This document shows positions 25,977-38,288 of a DNA stretch of 64,000 nt, piece by piece. The notes below the pieces were generated by a model that saw only the letters and a program-made list of their open reading frames with translations, ran no database searches and was not told the origin of the DNA. The stretch's first letter is position 1, and every line of letters begins with the position of its first letter. The DNA is from Mesomycoplasma lagogenitalium (GTDB lineage Bacteria; Bacillota_I; Bacilli_A; Mycoplasmatales; Metamycoplasmataceae): positions 558,001 to 622,000 of the forward strand of contig NZ_CP122979.1 of NCBI RefSeq assembly GCF_029854295.1, written 5' to 3'. The position numbers were made by a program, and so were the translations under genes.

Positions 25977-26555
25977 TTATATTTTATTTTCATTATCGGA
26001 AAATATTTTGTCAATTTGCTGATTTAATAAATTAATATTTTTATTTTTCAAACTTGATACAAAGTAACTAAATTGTAAATTATTAAATTTTTCTAGTTGC
26101 TTTTTAATTTTATGCATTTGAGCTTGATTTAATTTATCTGCTTTGGTTCCTACTAATATAACATTATGATTTAATGATTGTAAAAATTCGATCATTTGTA
26201 AATCATTTTCTAATAATCCTAATCTAGAATCAAAAAGTAAAAACACATATTTTAAATTTTCTCTTTCAGTAAAATATTGTTCAATCATATCAAACATTTT
26301 TTGAGCATTAGTTTTCGACATTTTAGCATAACCATAACCCGGAAGATCGACAATTATTTTATTATTACTATTTTTAAAAAAATTAATTAACTGGGTTCTT
26401 CCTGGAGTGTTAGAAGTTTTGGCGATTTTTTGATTTGCTAAAGCATTAATTAATGAAGATTTACCAACATTCGATCTTCCAATGAAACAAATTTCTATTT
26501 CATTATGATTCAATCAATTACTTTTACCGGAACTTGAAACTATAAATTTTCACAT
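25977..26555 (-). CDS. engB: Ribosome biogenesis GTPase EngB/YsxC
   Basis: This 192-residue TRAFAC GTPase is needed for late large-subunit assembly. The P-loop GRSNVGKSSL lies at about residues 26-35. G2 is in TSNTPGRTQLINFF, G3 is DLPGYGYAKM, and G4 is GTKADKL. The start at 26555 (MWKFIVSSSGKSNW) is preferred over an internal Met because the extra N-terminus is conserved in the family and carries TGA-Trp codons. It lies 18 bases after the ackA stop, so it is probably in the pta-ackA transcript or driven from close by. Confidence 0.94.
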
Positions 26556-26573
26556 AAATTAATTATTAAAATA

Positions 26574-27779
26574 TTAAGAATTTAATTTTAATGCATCTTG
26601 AGCAATTAATAATTCTTCGTTTGTTCTTATTACATAAACTGGAATTAAAGAATTTTTAGATGAAATCAATAAATATTCTTTAATGTTTTTTGGACTTGTT
26701 CAATTTTTTTCTTTATCTAATTCAATATTTAAAGCTGGTAATTGTAGTTTATTTATAACTAGTTCTCTCATTAAACTAGAATTTTCTCCAACTCCGGCTG
26801 TAAACACTAGAGCATCAATATTTTTTCCAACTTTATTAATATAATTTACTAAATAATCAACAATTTTTTGGGAATATAATTCTAGTGTAAAAATTGCATT
26901 TTCATCTTTTTCTTGATATTTATTTGCTAAATCTCTCATATCAGATGAATATCCGGAAACTCCTAATAATCCAGATTTTTTATTTAAAATATTAGTAAAT
27001 TCTTTTAAAGAAATATTTGCAGCTTCTGTTGCATATTCATGAATTGCCGGATCAATATCCCCACTTCTTGTTCCCATCATTACTCCCGCAAGAGGAGTGA
27101 ATCCCATTGAAGTGTCATAAGATTTTGAATCTTTTACAGCACATAATGAAGCTCCGTTACCGATATGTAAATTAACAAAATTTACAGATTCTTTTTTTAA
27201 TATTTCCTGAAGTTTTAAAGTAATGAATTTATGGCTAATTCCGTGCATTCCATATTTTCTAATTCCATATTTATCAGCAAATTCTTTGTTCATTGGATAC
27301 TGATAATTAATTTTTGGAAGACTACTATGAAAAGCAGTGTCAAAACTAGCGCTTAATTTTGCTTTTGGTAAAACTTCTTTAAAAGCTTTAATCGCCTGAA
27401 TAGCTCCAGGATTATGCAATGGAGCAAATTTAGAGCATTCATCAATTAAATTAATAGCTTTTTCATCTAATTTTGTCGAATCATTGAAATATGTTCCGCC
27501 ATGAACTACTCTAAAACCAACTAGTTCAATTTCCTCTAAAGAAGAAATCACTTGATTATCTGTTCACATTTTAATAGTTGCATCTGCTGCATCTTTATGA
27601 TTTTTTAAATCTACAGTTTCTTTTACTTCTTGATCGTTAAACGACATTTTTAAAAAAGAATCATTAATTCCGATTCTTTCAGAAATTCCATTAGCAATTA
27701 CTGAAAAATCTTTTTTATTAAATAACGATCATTTCATTGAAGAAGAACCAGCATTAACTACTAATATTTTTTTATTCAT
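26574..27779 (-). CDS. ackA: Acetate kinase
   Basis: This 401-residue kinase makes ATP and acetate from acetyl phosphate, the main substrate-level phosphorylation step after pyruvate in mycoplasmas. The N-terminal phosphate motif is VVNAGSSSMKW. Further signatures are FRVVHGG, FDTAFH, HIGNGASLCA, MGTRSGDIDP and FTAGVGENS. The length is normal. It starts 2 bases after the pta stop, so the two enzymes are made together and act in sequence. Confidence 0.97.
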
Positions 27780-27780
27780 T

Positions 27781-28749
27781 TTATTCATTTCCTTTCACAC
27801 TTTGTAGTGCAGTTATTAAAATTGTATTATAAACATCTTGAGTTGTTGAACCTCTAGATAAATCATTAACAGGTGCTGCAATTCCTGTAATTACTGGTCC
27901 AATTGCACCAAAATTTCCTAATCTTTGAGCAATTTTATAACCAATATTTCCAGCATTTAAATCTGGGAAGACAAAAACATTGGTATCCTCTGAATATGAA
28001 TCTTTTTTGTATTTGCTTTTTCTAACTTCTTTATCAAATGCTGCATCAAATTGAATCTCTCCTATTGCATTTTTTTCAACATTTTTTTCGTTATATAAAT
28101 GTGTTGCATTAGCTACTAAAGCCGATTCTTCACTAACTGCTGATCCGTCTGTTGAAAAAGATAAAAATGCAACTTTTGGATCAAAGCCTAAACTTTTAGC
28201 AAAATCATTTGCATTAATTCCTATTTCAGCCAGTTGTTCTGAAGAAGGTTTAATATTTACAGATATGTCTGAAAAAATGTATTTTTGATCTTCTTTGTGC
28301 ATAATCATTGCAGAAGAAATTGTTTTAATTCCTTTTTTAGGTCCAATTACTTTAAATGCTGCTCTTAAAATATCGGCAGTTGTAAAATTCAATCCTCCAA
28401 CAACTCCATCAACTTCTTTGTTTTTAAGCATCATCATTGCATAAAATGGTAAAGTCGTCAATGCCTTTTGAGCATTTTCCATTGTTTCTTTTCCATTTCT
28501 TAATTCAAAAAACATTTTTGCATACGCTTCTTGTTTTTCCTTTGAAACAATTTCTTGTTTAACATATGAAGGTAAATCTTTTAAATTATTTTCCACTAAT
28601 AAAATAACATTTACTAATTCTGTTTGAGCAATTAATTTACTTGCTGCAATTGCTCTTTTATCTTCTCCATCGATTAATAAAATAGTTTTTTTTGTATTAT
28701 TTGCATTCATAGATGCAATTCTAGTTTCAAGTTCTTTTTCGAATGACAT
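27781..28749 (-). CDS. pta: Phosphate acetyltransferase
   Basis: This 322-residue single-domain enzyme transfers acetyl from CoA to phosphate, giving the acetyl phosphate used by AckA. The typical run VDGVVGGLNFTTADILRAA is at about residues 115-133. The C-terminal VFPDLNAGNIGYKIAQRLG and GSTTQDVYNT are diagnostic. There is no N-terminal regulatory domain, as usual in Gram-positive bacteria. The start is preceded by AAAGGAG. It is the first gene of pta-ackA. Confidence 0.97.
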   Translation of the reverse strand: MSFEKELETRIASMNANNTKKTILLIDGEDKRAIAASKLIAQTELVNVILLVENNLKDLPSYVKQEIVSKEKQEAYAKMFFELRNGKETMENAQKALTTLPFYAMMMLKNKEVDGVVGGLNFTTADILRAAFKVIGPKKGIKTISSAMIMHKEDQKYIFSDISVNIKPSSEQLAEIGINANDFAKSLGFDPKVAFLSFSTDGSAVSEESALVANATHLYNEKNVEKNAIGEIQFDAAFDKEVRKSKYKKDSYSEDTNVFVFPDLNAGNIGYKIAQRLGNFGAIGPVITGIAAPVNDLSRGSTTQDVYNTILITALQSVKGNE

Positions 28750-28849
28750 TTTTCTCCTTTGATTTTTAAAATTATAGAACTTTAATTAATAAAGATTATC
28801 TATTTTTTATAAAAAATGCTTTATTATCTAATATTTTGAAAGTTATTAA

Positions 28850-31012
28850 TTATTTATTATATTTATCATCAATTAATTTCATTCCTTGTTCATCACAAAC
28901 AACGTTTATTGTAACTCTTTTTTCGTTCTCTTTAATGAAAACATCTTTAATGGAAATTGAAAAAATATTTTTGTATAATGATTTTAAATCATCAATTTTG
29001 TCGTTAATACTTTCTTTTAATTCAATTGCAAAAGTAATATCACGTGTTTTTAGCGGTTCGCTATTATAAATTTGATAATTGATTTCCTTTTTTGAAAGTT
29101 TATCTAAATTAATTTCTAAAAACAATGCATCGCTAATACTTAAATATGGAGAAATTTTCCCTATTCAACCAATTAGTTCATTTTCATAAAAAATATGAGC
29201 GCTAACACCTGAATGATACATTTGTTCGTTTGTTGTTCGTTGAAATTTAAAATTATTTCCAAACAAATTTACTAAAATAGTTTTTAAATTAGTAAAACTT
29301 TTGCTAGTAGTAGCTAAACAAAGAACATTTTTCAATTCATTAACCATTCCTATTTCAAAGATAGAAATATTTTCAATCTTTCTTTTTTGATTGTACTCAA
29401 TAATTTCAGCAAGTGAAATGGCTAAGGAATTTCTAATTTCTTCTCGTTCTTTTGAAACGAAAGTTTCTAGAGAAATTGAATTATCAAAGTTAAATGGATT
29501 TAAAATGTTTTTGTGTTTTGAAATCAATGAATAACTTCAAACTTCCTGAAAACCATTTGCTGCAATTTCATTTTTTAGAGAACTAATTTCATTAACTATA
29601 AATGAATTAGTAAATGGTCTTTCTAATTTTAAATTATCATATCCATAAAATCTTAAAATTTCTTCTAAAATATCATCAATATCCTCAATGTCATGACGAT
29701 AATTTGGAACAATAATTTTTTTACAATGAAATTTAAATCCTAAAATTTTTAATGAATTAATTACTTTTTGAAATTTTTCAGTTTCAGAAATTTTTGAACC
29801 AGATATTCTATTTATATATTCTATATCAAAATCAATTTCTTTTTCTTTTGTTTTATAAAAATTAATAGGAGCAGAAAAATCTTTTAAATAATTAGAAAAA
29901 AATTTAAAAGCAATTTCCATAGTTCCGTTTGAAATTTTTTTAGAAGATTGTTTAAAGGAATTGGATTCGATTTTAAGTTGTTTTGCACTATTTCGAATAT
30001 CCTTGATCGAAAAGTTACCTATTTCCAAAATAACTTTTTTTGTGTCCTTTGTAACAGAAGTTTTTTCCCCTCCCATAATTCCTGCTAAAGAAATTATAGA
30101 ATCATTTTTATCTTTAATTCCTAGTGCATTTTGAAAATTAACAATTTTGGCACCTAATATTTCAAATTCACCGCTAAAAATTGTTGGACTTATCGGAGAA
30201 ACTATTTTATCTTTATCATAAGCATGACAAGGCATTCCTGAAAATAATAAATTTAAATTTGTTAAATCAACAATTGGAGAAATTAACTTGATACCAGATT
30301 TAACAATTAGTAGCGAATCTTGAATAGAAAGTGAAAAATTTGAATCTAAATTAACTTCTAGACCAGAAAGTTTATTATTTTTAAAATCATTAATTTTAAA
30401 ATCGCTTACAAATGTATGTTTTTTTTCTTTTATTTCAGAAAAGTCGCTATTAAAATAAGCGGCTAATTCTCTAGCCATAATGTAATAAGAATTAGCATCA
30501 GAACGATTAGATAAAACTTTAATATCAATTATATAGTCATTAAGTGAAAAATATTCAATAGGATCTAAATTTAAATCTACTTTATTAAAAGTAAAAATTC
30601 CGTCTTTATATTCGCTTCAAACTAAATCACTATCAAAACCTAATTCGTTTAATGAAACTAACATTCCCTCCGATTCAATTCCTTGTAGGTTTTTTTTATC
30701 AAAAATAATATTTTTACTGCTAGATCCAGGAACAAAAGCCATTAAATAATCGCCTTTTTTAACATTGTCGGCATTTGTTTGAATAATTCTTATTTTGTCA
30801 TTAAATTCAATTTCACAAACATTTAATTTATTAGTATTGGGATTTTTATAAATATTTAATATATGTCCAAATTTTATTCCCTTAATTTCATTTAACTTTT
30901 TATATTCTTCAACTTCAAAACCGATTGAATTAATTGCATTTACTACATCTAAAATTGAAATATTTATATCTAAATTAGCAATTTCTTTTAATTTATTAAA
31001 TGAAAAAAGCAT
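28850..31012 (-). CDS. pheT: Phenylalanine-tRNA ligase, beta subunit
   Basis: This 720-residue subunit forms the (alpha-beta)2 enzyme that charges tRNA-Phe. Domains in order: an EMAP-type tRNA-binding OB domain (about residues 40-150); a B3/B4 editing region (SPIVDLTNLNLLFSGMPCHAYD); B5 (YINRISGSKISETEKF and YRHDIEDIDDILEEILRFYG); a catalytic-like core; and a C-terminal FDX-ACB anticodon domain (about 630-720). It is shorter than the usual 790-800 residues. Its ATG overlaps the pheS stop by one base (TAATG). Several TGA-Trp codons break the frame under the standard code. Confidence 0.96.
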
Positions 31013-31959
31013 TATTTATCCTTTCTAAATTGATTTAAAAATCTTAAATCATTTTTATATAATTCTCTTATGTCATTAATTTGATATTTAATCATCGCTA
31101 TTCTTTCCAACCCAATTCCAGCAGCAAAACCGTTCATATCATTTGTATAACCAGCTTTTTTTAATACTTTTTTATGCAACATTCCAGATCCTAAAATTTC
31201 GATTCACTTACCTTTATATAAAACATCAACTTCGGCTGAAGGTTCAGTAAATGGAAAATATGATGGTCTTAATCTTATTTCAACCTCAGTTTCTAAAACA
31301 TATGATAAAAATGATTTTAATGTTCAAATTAAATTAGGAAAATTTACATATCCAACACTAACAAAATCCACCTGTGTAAATTGATGTGAATGAGTTTGAT
31401 CATCTTCATCATTTCGATAAACTTTTCCGATAGCAAATTGACTAAATGCTTGATTTTTATATTTTTCCAGCATTTTTGCGCTAATTCCTGTATTATGAGT
31501 TCTTAAAAGTAAATTTTCATTAATATATAAAGAATCTTGCATTTCTCTTGCAGGATGGTCTTTTTCAATATTTAATCTTTCAAAATTATATTCATCACTT
31601 ACAATTTCGGAATCAAAATATTCAAAATAACCATTTTCTAAAAATCATTCTCTAATTCGATTTGCAACAAGTGTAATAGGATGTAATGAACTATTATTTT
31701 CTACTGGTTGGTTTATATCAATTCACTCGTTTTCAATTTTATCTTTGACTTTTTGTAATTCGATTCTTTTTAAAACCTTTTCAAATTCAATTTCAGCTTT
31801 TTCTTTTAAAGATTTAATTTTTTTACCTATTTCCGCTTTTTTATCTGCTGAAGCGGTTTTCAAATCTTTAGTTAAACTAAATATTTCTCCTTCGGGTCCA
31901 AAAAATTTATTTTTAGCAATTTTATAATCTTCAAAAGTTTTAATTTTATTAAAATCCAT
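31012..31959 (-). CDS. pheS: Phenylalanine-tRNA ligase, alpha subunit
   Basis: This 315-residue subunit is the catalytic half of PheRS. The N-terminus carries a coiled-coil arm ([20 protein letters not shown]). The class II core is visible as [17 protein letters not shown], then [20 protein letters not shown]. Near the end, [18 protein letters not shown] covers motif 3. The start follows AAGGAG, and translation passes directly to pheT through a one-base overlap. Confidence 0.96.
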
Positions 31960-32180
31960 ATTTTCTCCTTAATTTTAATATTTAAATTATATAAAAAATT
32001 ACTAATAATCATATCTATATTATTTTTAAAATATCAAAATTTATTTATAAACTTTAAAGTGATTAAAACTTTTTACCATTTACTAAATAAATTAAAAAAA
32101 TAAAAAAAGTGATTTATGAGCGATTTTTTTTAGAAAAAATAATATATTTCTATTTTTAATTTTAATTTTTTAAAAATAAA

Positions 32181-32186
32181 TATAAT
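32181..32186 (+). promoter_or_regulatory. Leaderless promoter of the third surface-protein gene
   Basis: TATAAT lies eight bases before the ATG at 32195, with no ribosome site between. Confidence 0.55.
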
Positions 32187-32194
32187 TTTTGATT

Positions 32195-35100
32195 ATGAAA
32201 AAGCAAAATAAAAAAATTTTTTTGATATCTAGTTTATTAGCTATTCTATTAATTGGCGGGGGAATAACTACTGGTTTATTACTAACTAATAAAAAACATA
32301 ATAACCAATTAGTAGCCCCGAAAAATGAAACCGGTAAGTCAGACGATGAAAGTGGATTAAATAATGATGAGAATAAAAATAATATTAACAAGGGAGAAGT
32401 AAATAAAAAAACAGATCCTAGTTTTAATTCTTCAAATCAAAATGATCAGCTAGAAAAGGGTGACAATTTTCCAAAATTAGAAAATCCAAGTGATAAATTA
32501 AAAGAGGATGAAAAGAAAGAAACTGATAATTCACCAGAAATTAATCAACCAAAAATTTCATCTGATAATCCAAATAAAGATAATTTAAATAATTTAAATG
32601 CTAATAACGATCTTCAAAGCGGTCAAGAAAATATAAATAATCATCAGGGATCTGATGAAAATTATGATAATAATTCAAATGAAGAAACAGATAATTTAAA
32701 TAATTTAAATCAAGAAAATTCTTTAAATCAAGGTGATAATTCAAATAATTTAAATGATAATAGCAACTCACAAAATGATACCGAAAATATAAATAGTTCT
32801 GATGAAAGTCAAGAAAACAGTTCTAATGCTAATTTAAGTGATAATTTTGTTGCTCAAAGTGTTGAAATTATTAAATTAACTGACGAAATGGCAACAATTA
32901 AAATCGCTTTTTCACAATATCAATTGGCAAATAATAATATTAAAGATTTTCAGCTATCTTACACTCACAATTTAACTAAAAAGATGTTTAGCGAATCTTT
33001 ACCTTATAATATAAATGATAATTATGTAATATTCAATATCGAAAATCTTGATTTTAGTGAAAATTATAAAATTCAGGAATTATTTTTAAATAATAAAAAA
33101 ATAAGCCTTGAAAATGTAGTAAAACAAGGTAATAATTGAATAAATACAAATGACAATAGTTTAGAATTTACGACAAAAGTTTATCAAAATAAAATTACTT
33201 ATGATTCTATTTTTACCGAAATTGATAATAATGGAAACGTTCTTTCATTAAGTCTTGAAAATGTTCAAGGTTTATTTAAAATGAGCGAAAACCAATATTT
33301 TAGTTTTATTAAATTAAAAGATTTATCTAACAATAAAGAATTTTATTATCAACCATTTATCAAAAAAGAAAATGATGGACTTAAAAATATAGAATTAAAT
33401 ATCAATGATTCAAGTGCTCCAGAAGAATTTTATAATAATAATTTAGATCCTGATGATCCTAATTATACTCTTTATGAATTGCCAGCAAATGCTAATTTTG
33501 AAATTTTAGAATTTAGAATTGATAAAGAAGGTAAATCCAATGTTGATGTTCCAAGAGTTTTAGTTACTCCAAAAGATAATGTTAATAAAACTTTTAATAC
33601 TAATTTAAATTCCGATCTTTACAAAAATAATGTAATTGAATATGATAATAATTTAAAAACACTAACAGTCAAAACTGTTATTTCAAAAAGTGAATCTTCA
33701 AGTGAATTTAATCAAGTAAAATTTTATCTTTCGTCTAATTTTGGCGGACAATGAATTTTAGCTGCTAATAAAATTAATGACCAATGAGTAGCACAAATTA
33801 ATAATTTAAAATTAGACGGCAAAATTTATATTGAAAAGGTAACTGGTGATGATCAAATAATTAAATTGGATAAAATAAATAAAGGAACGACAGAAATAAA
33901 TTATAAGCAAATTATTAAAAAACCAACTATTAATAATGTTAGCTTAGAAATTGATAGCAACAATAATAATTATAGTATTATTAATGTTGAATTTAACGAT
34001 GAAAATAATCAATTAGAAAATTATAAATTAAGTGATCCTGTTTTAGAAATTAAAAAAGAAAATGATGATTCAATTATTAAACCAGCATTTATTGAAAAAA
34101 GAGATAAAATTTATAAATTTAAAATTTATTTAGAACCAAATAGTAATTATTTAATTAACTATTTCGCTCTTAATAATGAACAATTTAATTATGATCGAAC
34201 TTTTTCAAGAAACACAAATAATAATGGAACAAAAACTGTGGATCAATTAAATCAATTAATTGATTCAATTAATCAAAATATTAATTTAACAAAAAGATTT
34301 TGAGCTTCACAAGCGAAAAAAACTTTAGTTGATAAATCAAATTTAATGAATTATACCAATTTAAGTTCTTTAATTAATATTGATGATTCAATTGATTTAA
34401 ATATCTCTTATTTAAATAATAATAATAATAGCGAAAGAGATGGAATTCTTTCTTTTGAATTAAAATTAATTTCTAATGGTAATCAAAGTAAGACAAGAGT
34501 TTTAAATTTTAGCAATTTATATAATGTAAATTATTTAAGAAATTTAAGTGAAGATCCTAGTTTTTATGCTGATTTAATTAAAATTTCCAAAGCCGGGCAT
34601 ACTAAATCGACATTAGATTTTGATAAAATCTTTACTGAAATTGATAAAAATGATTTAACTTATTCATTTGGAACACCAACAACTTGAATAAATCTAAAAG
34701 ACGAAAGGTTAAATGAATTTCTAGATATTGACCCTGCATTTAGAAATTATGATGAAAGTCAATTAAAAATTTATTTTGTTAAATATAGAGATGTTAGAAA
34801 TTTATATGAACCACACCAAACTACTTCTAATGTAATGTTAGGATTTATGAATTATCGAATTAATTATTGATTTGATAATTTAAATAATTCTAAAACAGAA
34901 GCAAAATATAAAAATTTTTCAACTCCGATATTTTTAGGTGGATTTAATGATTATAATGATTCTAATTCAAAAGATTTATTTAAAGTTTATCAAAATTTAA
35001 TTGTTAATTATTCAAAAGAACAATGAAAAAATTTTAATACTTTTTTTGGATTAAACACCGATTTATCACTAGATCAAATAATTTACAACATTAATCAAAT

Positions 35101-35386
35101 TACTAATAATAATGAAAAATGACAATATTTAACTTCAATTTCAAAAATTAAAAATCTTTTTAATTCAATTGATGATATTGTTAAAAATAGTTATGATCCG
35201 ACTATTAGAACCTCTAATTTTAAAATAGAAATTATCAATGTCGAAAAAGAGCAAATAGGATTAAATAACTTTTTAAATATTGAATTTATTATTAAAATTA
35301 ACGTTAATTCCACAAAATTTCCAAATTATAGCGAAAACAATATTGTTAATAATCAATCTTTAAAAATTAAGTTTTTAAAAAATTAA
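32195..35386 (+). CDS. Large Asn/Asp-rich FN3-like surface protein (paralog 3)
   Basis: This 1,063-residue protein has an N-terminal membrane anchor (MKKQNKKIFLISSLLAIL..., to about residue 29) without a lipobox. Residues about 45-225 are low-complexity, dominated by Asn, Asp, Glu, Ser and Gln, and probably act as a flexible stalk. The rest is a series of beta-rich modules with signatures such as NLDFSENYKIQEL and LPANANFEILEF, the same grammar as the two surface proteins at 0.4-6.1 kb. The C-terminal third is less repetitive and has several TGA-Trp codons. ATG 32195 is chosen over an upstream TTG because TATAAT lies so close. The function is unknown; an adhesin-like surface role is likely. 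Confidence 0.85.
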
Positions 35387-35395
35387 AATAAAATT

Positions 35396-35418
35396 AAGGC
35401 ATAAAACTGCCTTTTTTA
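35396..35418 (+). terminator. Terminator after surface-protein gene 3
   Basis: AAGGCA / TGCCTT forms a 6-base stem, followed by a T run. Confidence 0.75.
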
Positions 35419-35498
35419 TTTTTAATAAATGAAATTAACATTAGTTATTAATTTTAAGTATTTATTTTTGTTTTTTTTAAATATGTTAAAATTAAATA

Positions 35499-36134
35499 AT
35501 GAATAAGTTTATGCAATTGTTAAAAAATGAAAAAGTAGAGTGAAAAACAATAGGTGAAATTAGTGAAGTTTTAAGCGGGAAAAAAGGTGCAAAATATTTT
35601 AATATAAAAGAAAATGGAAAATTTCCACTATACTCTGGCAAAGTTAAAAATAATGGAGAATTTGGAAGAATTGATGAATATGATTTTGATGGAAGATATA
35701 TAACATTTACAATAGTGGGCGATGCTGGTGTATTTTTTCTAAGAAATGGTAAGTTTTCAATAACAGATAATTGTGGATTATTATATTCTAAAAATAATTT
35801 TGTGTTAACTGAATTTATTGGATTGTATTTACAAAATTTTGGAAAAAAATATGTTAAGAAAGAAGCTACTAGAGAATCTTTAACAACGGGAATAGTTAAA
35901 AAAATTAAAATTCCAATACCTTCTTTAAAAACTCAAGAAAAAATAGTGCAAATTCTTGATAAACTTTCTAATTTAAAAAATGAATTAAATCAAAAATTGA
36001 AAATTGAACTCAATTCTAGAATTAAACAATATGAATATTATCGTGATAAATTATTGAGTGAAGAGTATTTAAACAAAATTACATATAATTTAACTCACGA
36101 CACACACACACACACACACACAGCAAAATCATAA
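35499..36134 (+). CDS. hsdS: HsdS type I specificity subunit 1, frame OFF at CA tract (N-terminal half)
   Basis: HsdS gives a type I restriction-modification complex its DNA target. In the present frame the product has 211 residues. It holds the first target-recognition domain, then conserved region 1 ([20 protein letters not shown] and [15 protein letters not shown]), then a THTHTHT run from the CA tract, and stops at AKS. Eleven CA units put the second half out of frame. One unit more or two fewer would restore a full S subunit ending at 36807. The start lacks a ribosome site and lies about 7 bases from TAAAAT. No hsdM or hsdR is in the window. The half protein might still act as a dimer. 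Confidence 0.85.
36101..36122 (+). repeat. (CA)11 tract inside hsdS1
   Basis: Eleven CA units encode the Thr-His linker between conserved region 1 and the second recognition domain. By direct frame counting, 12 or 9 units would join the two halves; 11 leads to TAA at 36132-36134. Confidence 0.9.
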
Positions 36135-36807
36135 TGAATTTAGTATAAATTCAAATAAGATTTTGCCTGAAAAAGCAGAAATTTCATTAGATCAATATTC
36201 TAATTCTATTAATAAAAAATTTATTTGAGAACTAACAATTTGAAATATAAAATTTTCTGGAGTTAAATCATATAAACAAAAAAATGTTTATAGATATAAA
36301 TACTTTACCGTTAGGGAAATTAATAAATTAAAAGACGAAAATGGAAAAATAAAATTTTTAACAACTAATAAAAGCAACGTTTTTGTAAATGAAAATGATG
36401 TAAAAAGTTTTGTTGTTAACAGGGAAGTTGTTTGCATACCTTGAGCAAGTGATCATCCCATTGTTCAATATTATAATGGCAAGTTTATTACAAATGATAA
36501 TAGAATTGCAACATCAATAGATAAAAATATATTAAGTAATAAATTTTTGTATTATTATTTTCAAAATAATATTGAAAAAATAAAAGAATTTTACACAGGT
36601 TCAACAGTTAAATCGCCGAATATGAGTAAAATTTTAGATATGGAAATTTGATTGCCACCACTAGAATTACAAAATAAAATTGTTGCTATTTTAGATAAAT
36701 TTCAAGATGCAATTGAAAATTCAAAGGGATTATTACCGCAAGAAATTAAATTAAGAGAACAGCAGTATGAATATTATCGAGATAAATTACTTAATTTTAA
36801 AAAATAA
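36123..36807 (+). pseudogene. HsdS1 C-terminal half, out of frame (switchable)
   Basis: After the CA tract the frame that continues HsdS reads [13 protein letters not shown], a second recognition domain, and conserved region 2 ([18 protein letters not shown] and [12 protein letters not shown]), ending at 36807. It has no start codon of its own; the first ATG meets a stop after four codons. Apart from the tract it is intact, so it is best seen as the OFF half of a phase-variable gene. It closely resembles 37562-38233. Confidence 0.75.
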
Positions 36808-36827
36808 TTTTTGCATATAAATGAAAT

Positions 36828-36851
36828 CGCCTTTTTATAAAGGTGTTTTTT
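36828..36851 (+). terminator. Terminator after hsdS1
   Basis: CGCCTTT / AAAGGTG (one G-T pair) is followed by six T. Confidence 0.65.
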
Positions 36852-36947
36852 ATTTACTTTATTATTGATAAATTTAATTAAGTTAAAAATTAACAATAAA
36901 TTTTTAATTTATTTTTTAAATAGGTTAAATTAGGTTAAAATTAAATA

Positions 36948-38288
36948 ATGAAAAAGTTTATGCAGTTGTTAAAAAATGAAAAAATAGAGTGAAAAACATT
37001 AGGCGAAGTTTGTGAAATAAAATCTGGAGAAACAATAAGTAAACAAGTAATTTTAAAAAATCCCGGTATATATCCAGTAATTAACAGCGGAATGGCACCG
37101 CTGGGATATATTAGTTTTTGAAATGTAGAAAACGATCCTATCGGCATTACATCTAGAGGTTCTGGAGTTGGAAGCATTACTTATCAAACGGGTAGATATT
37201 TTAGAGGTAATTTAAATTATTCGGTGTCAATTAATAACCAAAAATATCTTAATACACGATTTTTATATCATTTACTTTTAAATTATCAGGGTGTTATCCG
37301 CAAAATATGTACATTTAATGCTATACCCGCATTAAATACTTCGGAATTAAAAAAAATAAAAATTCCAATACCTTCTTTAAAAACTCAGGAAAAAATAGTG
37401 CAAATTCTTGATAATCTTTCTAATTTAAAAAACGAATTAAATAATGAACTTAATTCTAGAATTAAACAATATGAATATTATCGTGATAAATTATTGAGTG
37501 AAGAGTATTTAAACAAAATTACATATAATTTAGTCCTCGACACACACACACACACACACACGCAAAATCATAATGAATTTAGTATAAATTCAAATAAGAT
37601 TTTGCCTGAAAAAGCAGAAATTTCATTAGACCAATATTCTAATTCTATTAATAAAAAATTTATTTGAGAACTAACAATTTGAGATAAAAAATTTTCTGGA
37701 GTTAAATCATATAAACAAAAAAATGTTTATAAATATAAATACTTTTTAGCTAATGAAATTAATAAATTAAAAGATGAAGATGGCAAAATAAAAATTTTAA
37801 CAACTAATAAAAGCAACATTTTTGCAAATGAAAATAAAGTAAAAAACTTTATTGTTGATAGAGAAATTGTTTACATCCCCGGAGGCGGAAATCCCATTGT
37901 TCAATATTATAATGGCAAGTTTATTACAAGCGATAATCGAATTGCAACATCAATAGATAAAAATATATTAAGCAATAAATTTTTGTATTATTATTTTGAA
38001 AATAATATTGAAAAAGTAAAAGAATTTTACAGGGGTTCGGGAATTAAGCATCCAGATATGAGTAAAATTTTAGATATGGAAATTTGATTGCCGCCACTAG
38101 AATTACAAAATAAAATTGTTGCTATTTTAGATAAATTTCAAGATGCAATTGAAAATTCAAAGGGATTATTACCACAAGAAATCGAGCTAAGAAAAATGCA
38201 GTATGAATATTATCGTGATAAACTACTTTCATTTAATATTGACATAACTTCAGAGAGAGAGAGAGAGAGAGAGAGCAAAATTCAATAG
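36948..38288 (+). CDS. hsdS: HsdS type I specificity subunit 2, frame ON
   Basis: This 446-residue product is a complete two-domain S subunit. It consists of recognition domain 1 (about residues 1-138), conserved region 1 ([18 protein letters not shown] to about 190), the linker THTHTHT from ten CA units (about 199-205), recognition domain 2, and conserved region 2 ([20 protein letters not shown] to about 430). The tail is SERERERES from a GA tract, then a stop. Its start context (TAAAATTAAATAATG) copies that of hsdS1 and looks leaderless. The first recognition domain differs from hsdS1, while the second is related but changed in the contact loops. In another GA frame the protein would gain a third domain. 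Confidence 0.88.
37541..37560 (+). repeat. (CA)10 tract inside hsdS2
   Basis: Ten CA units keep both halves of this S subunit in frame. A gain or loss of one unit would truncate it near residue 210. Confidence 0.9.
38252..38275 (+). repeat. (AG)12 tract at the end of hsdS2
   Basis: Twelve AG units encode the Glu-Arg tail. With 11 or 14 units the frame would run on through CAA at 38276 to the stop at 38998. With 12 it stops at 38286-38288. Confidence 0.9.

Noticed and set aside
32189-32195. TTG start two codons upstream for surface protein 3
   Set aside because: The ATG at 32195 is stronger, and TATAAT at 32181-32186 leaves almost no room for an upstream start.
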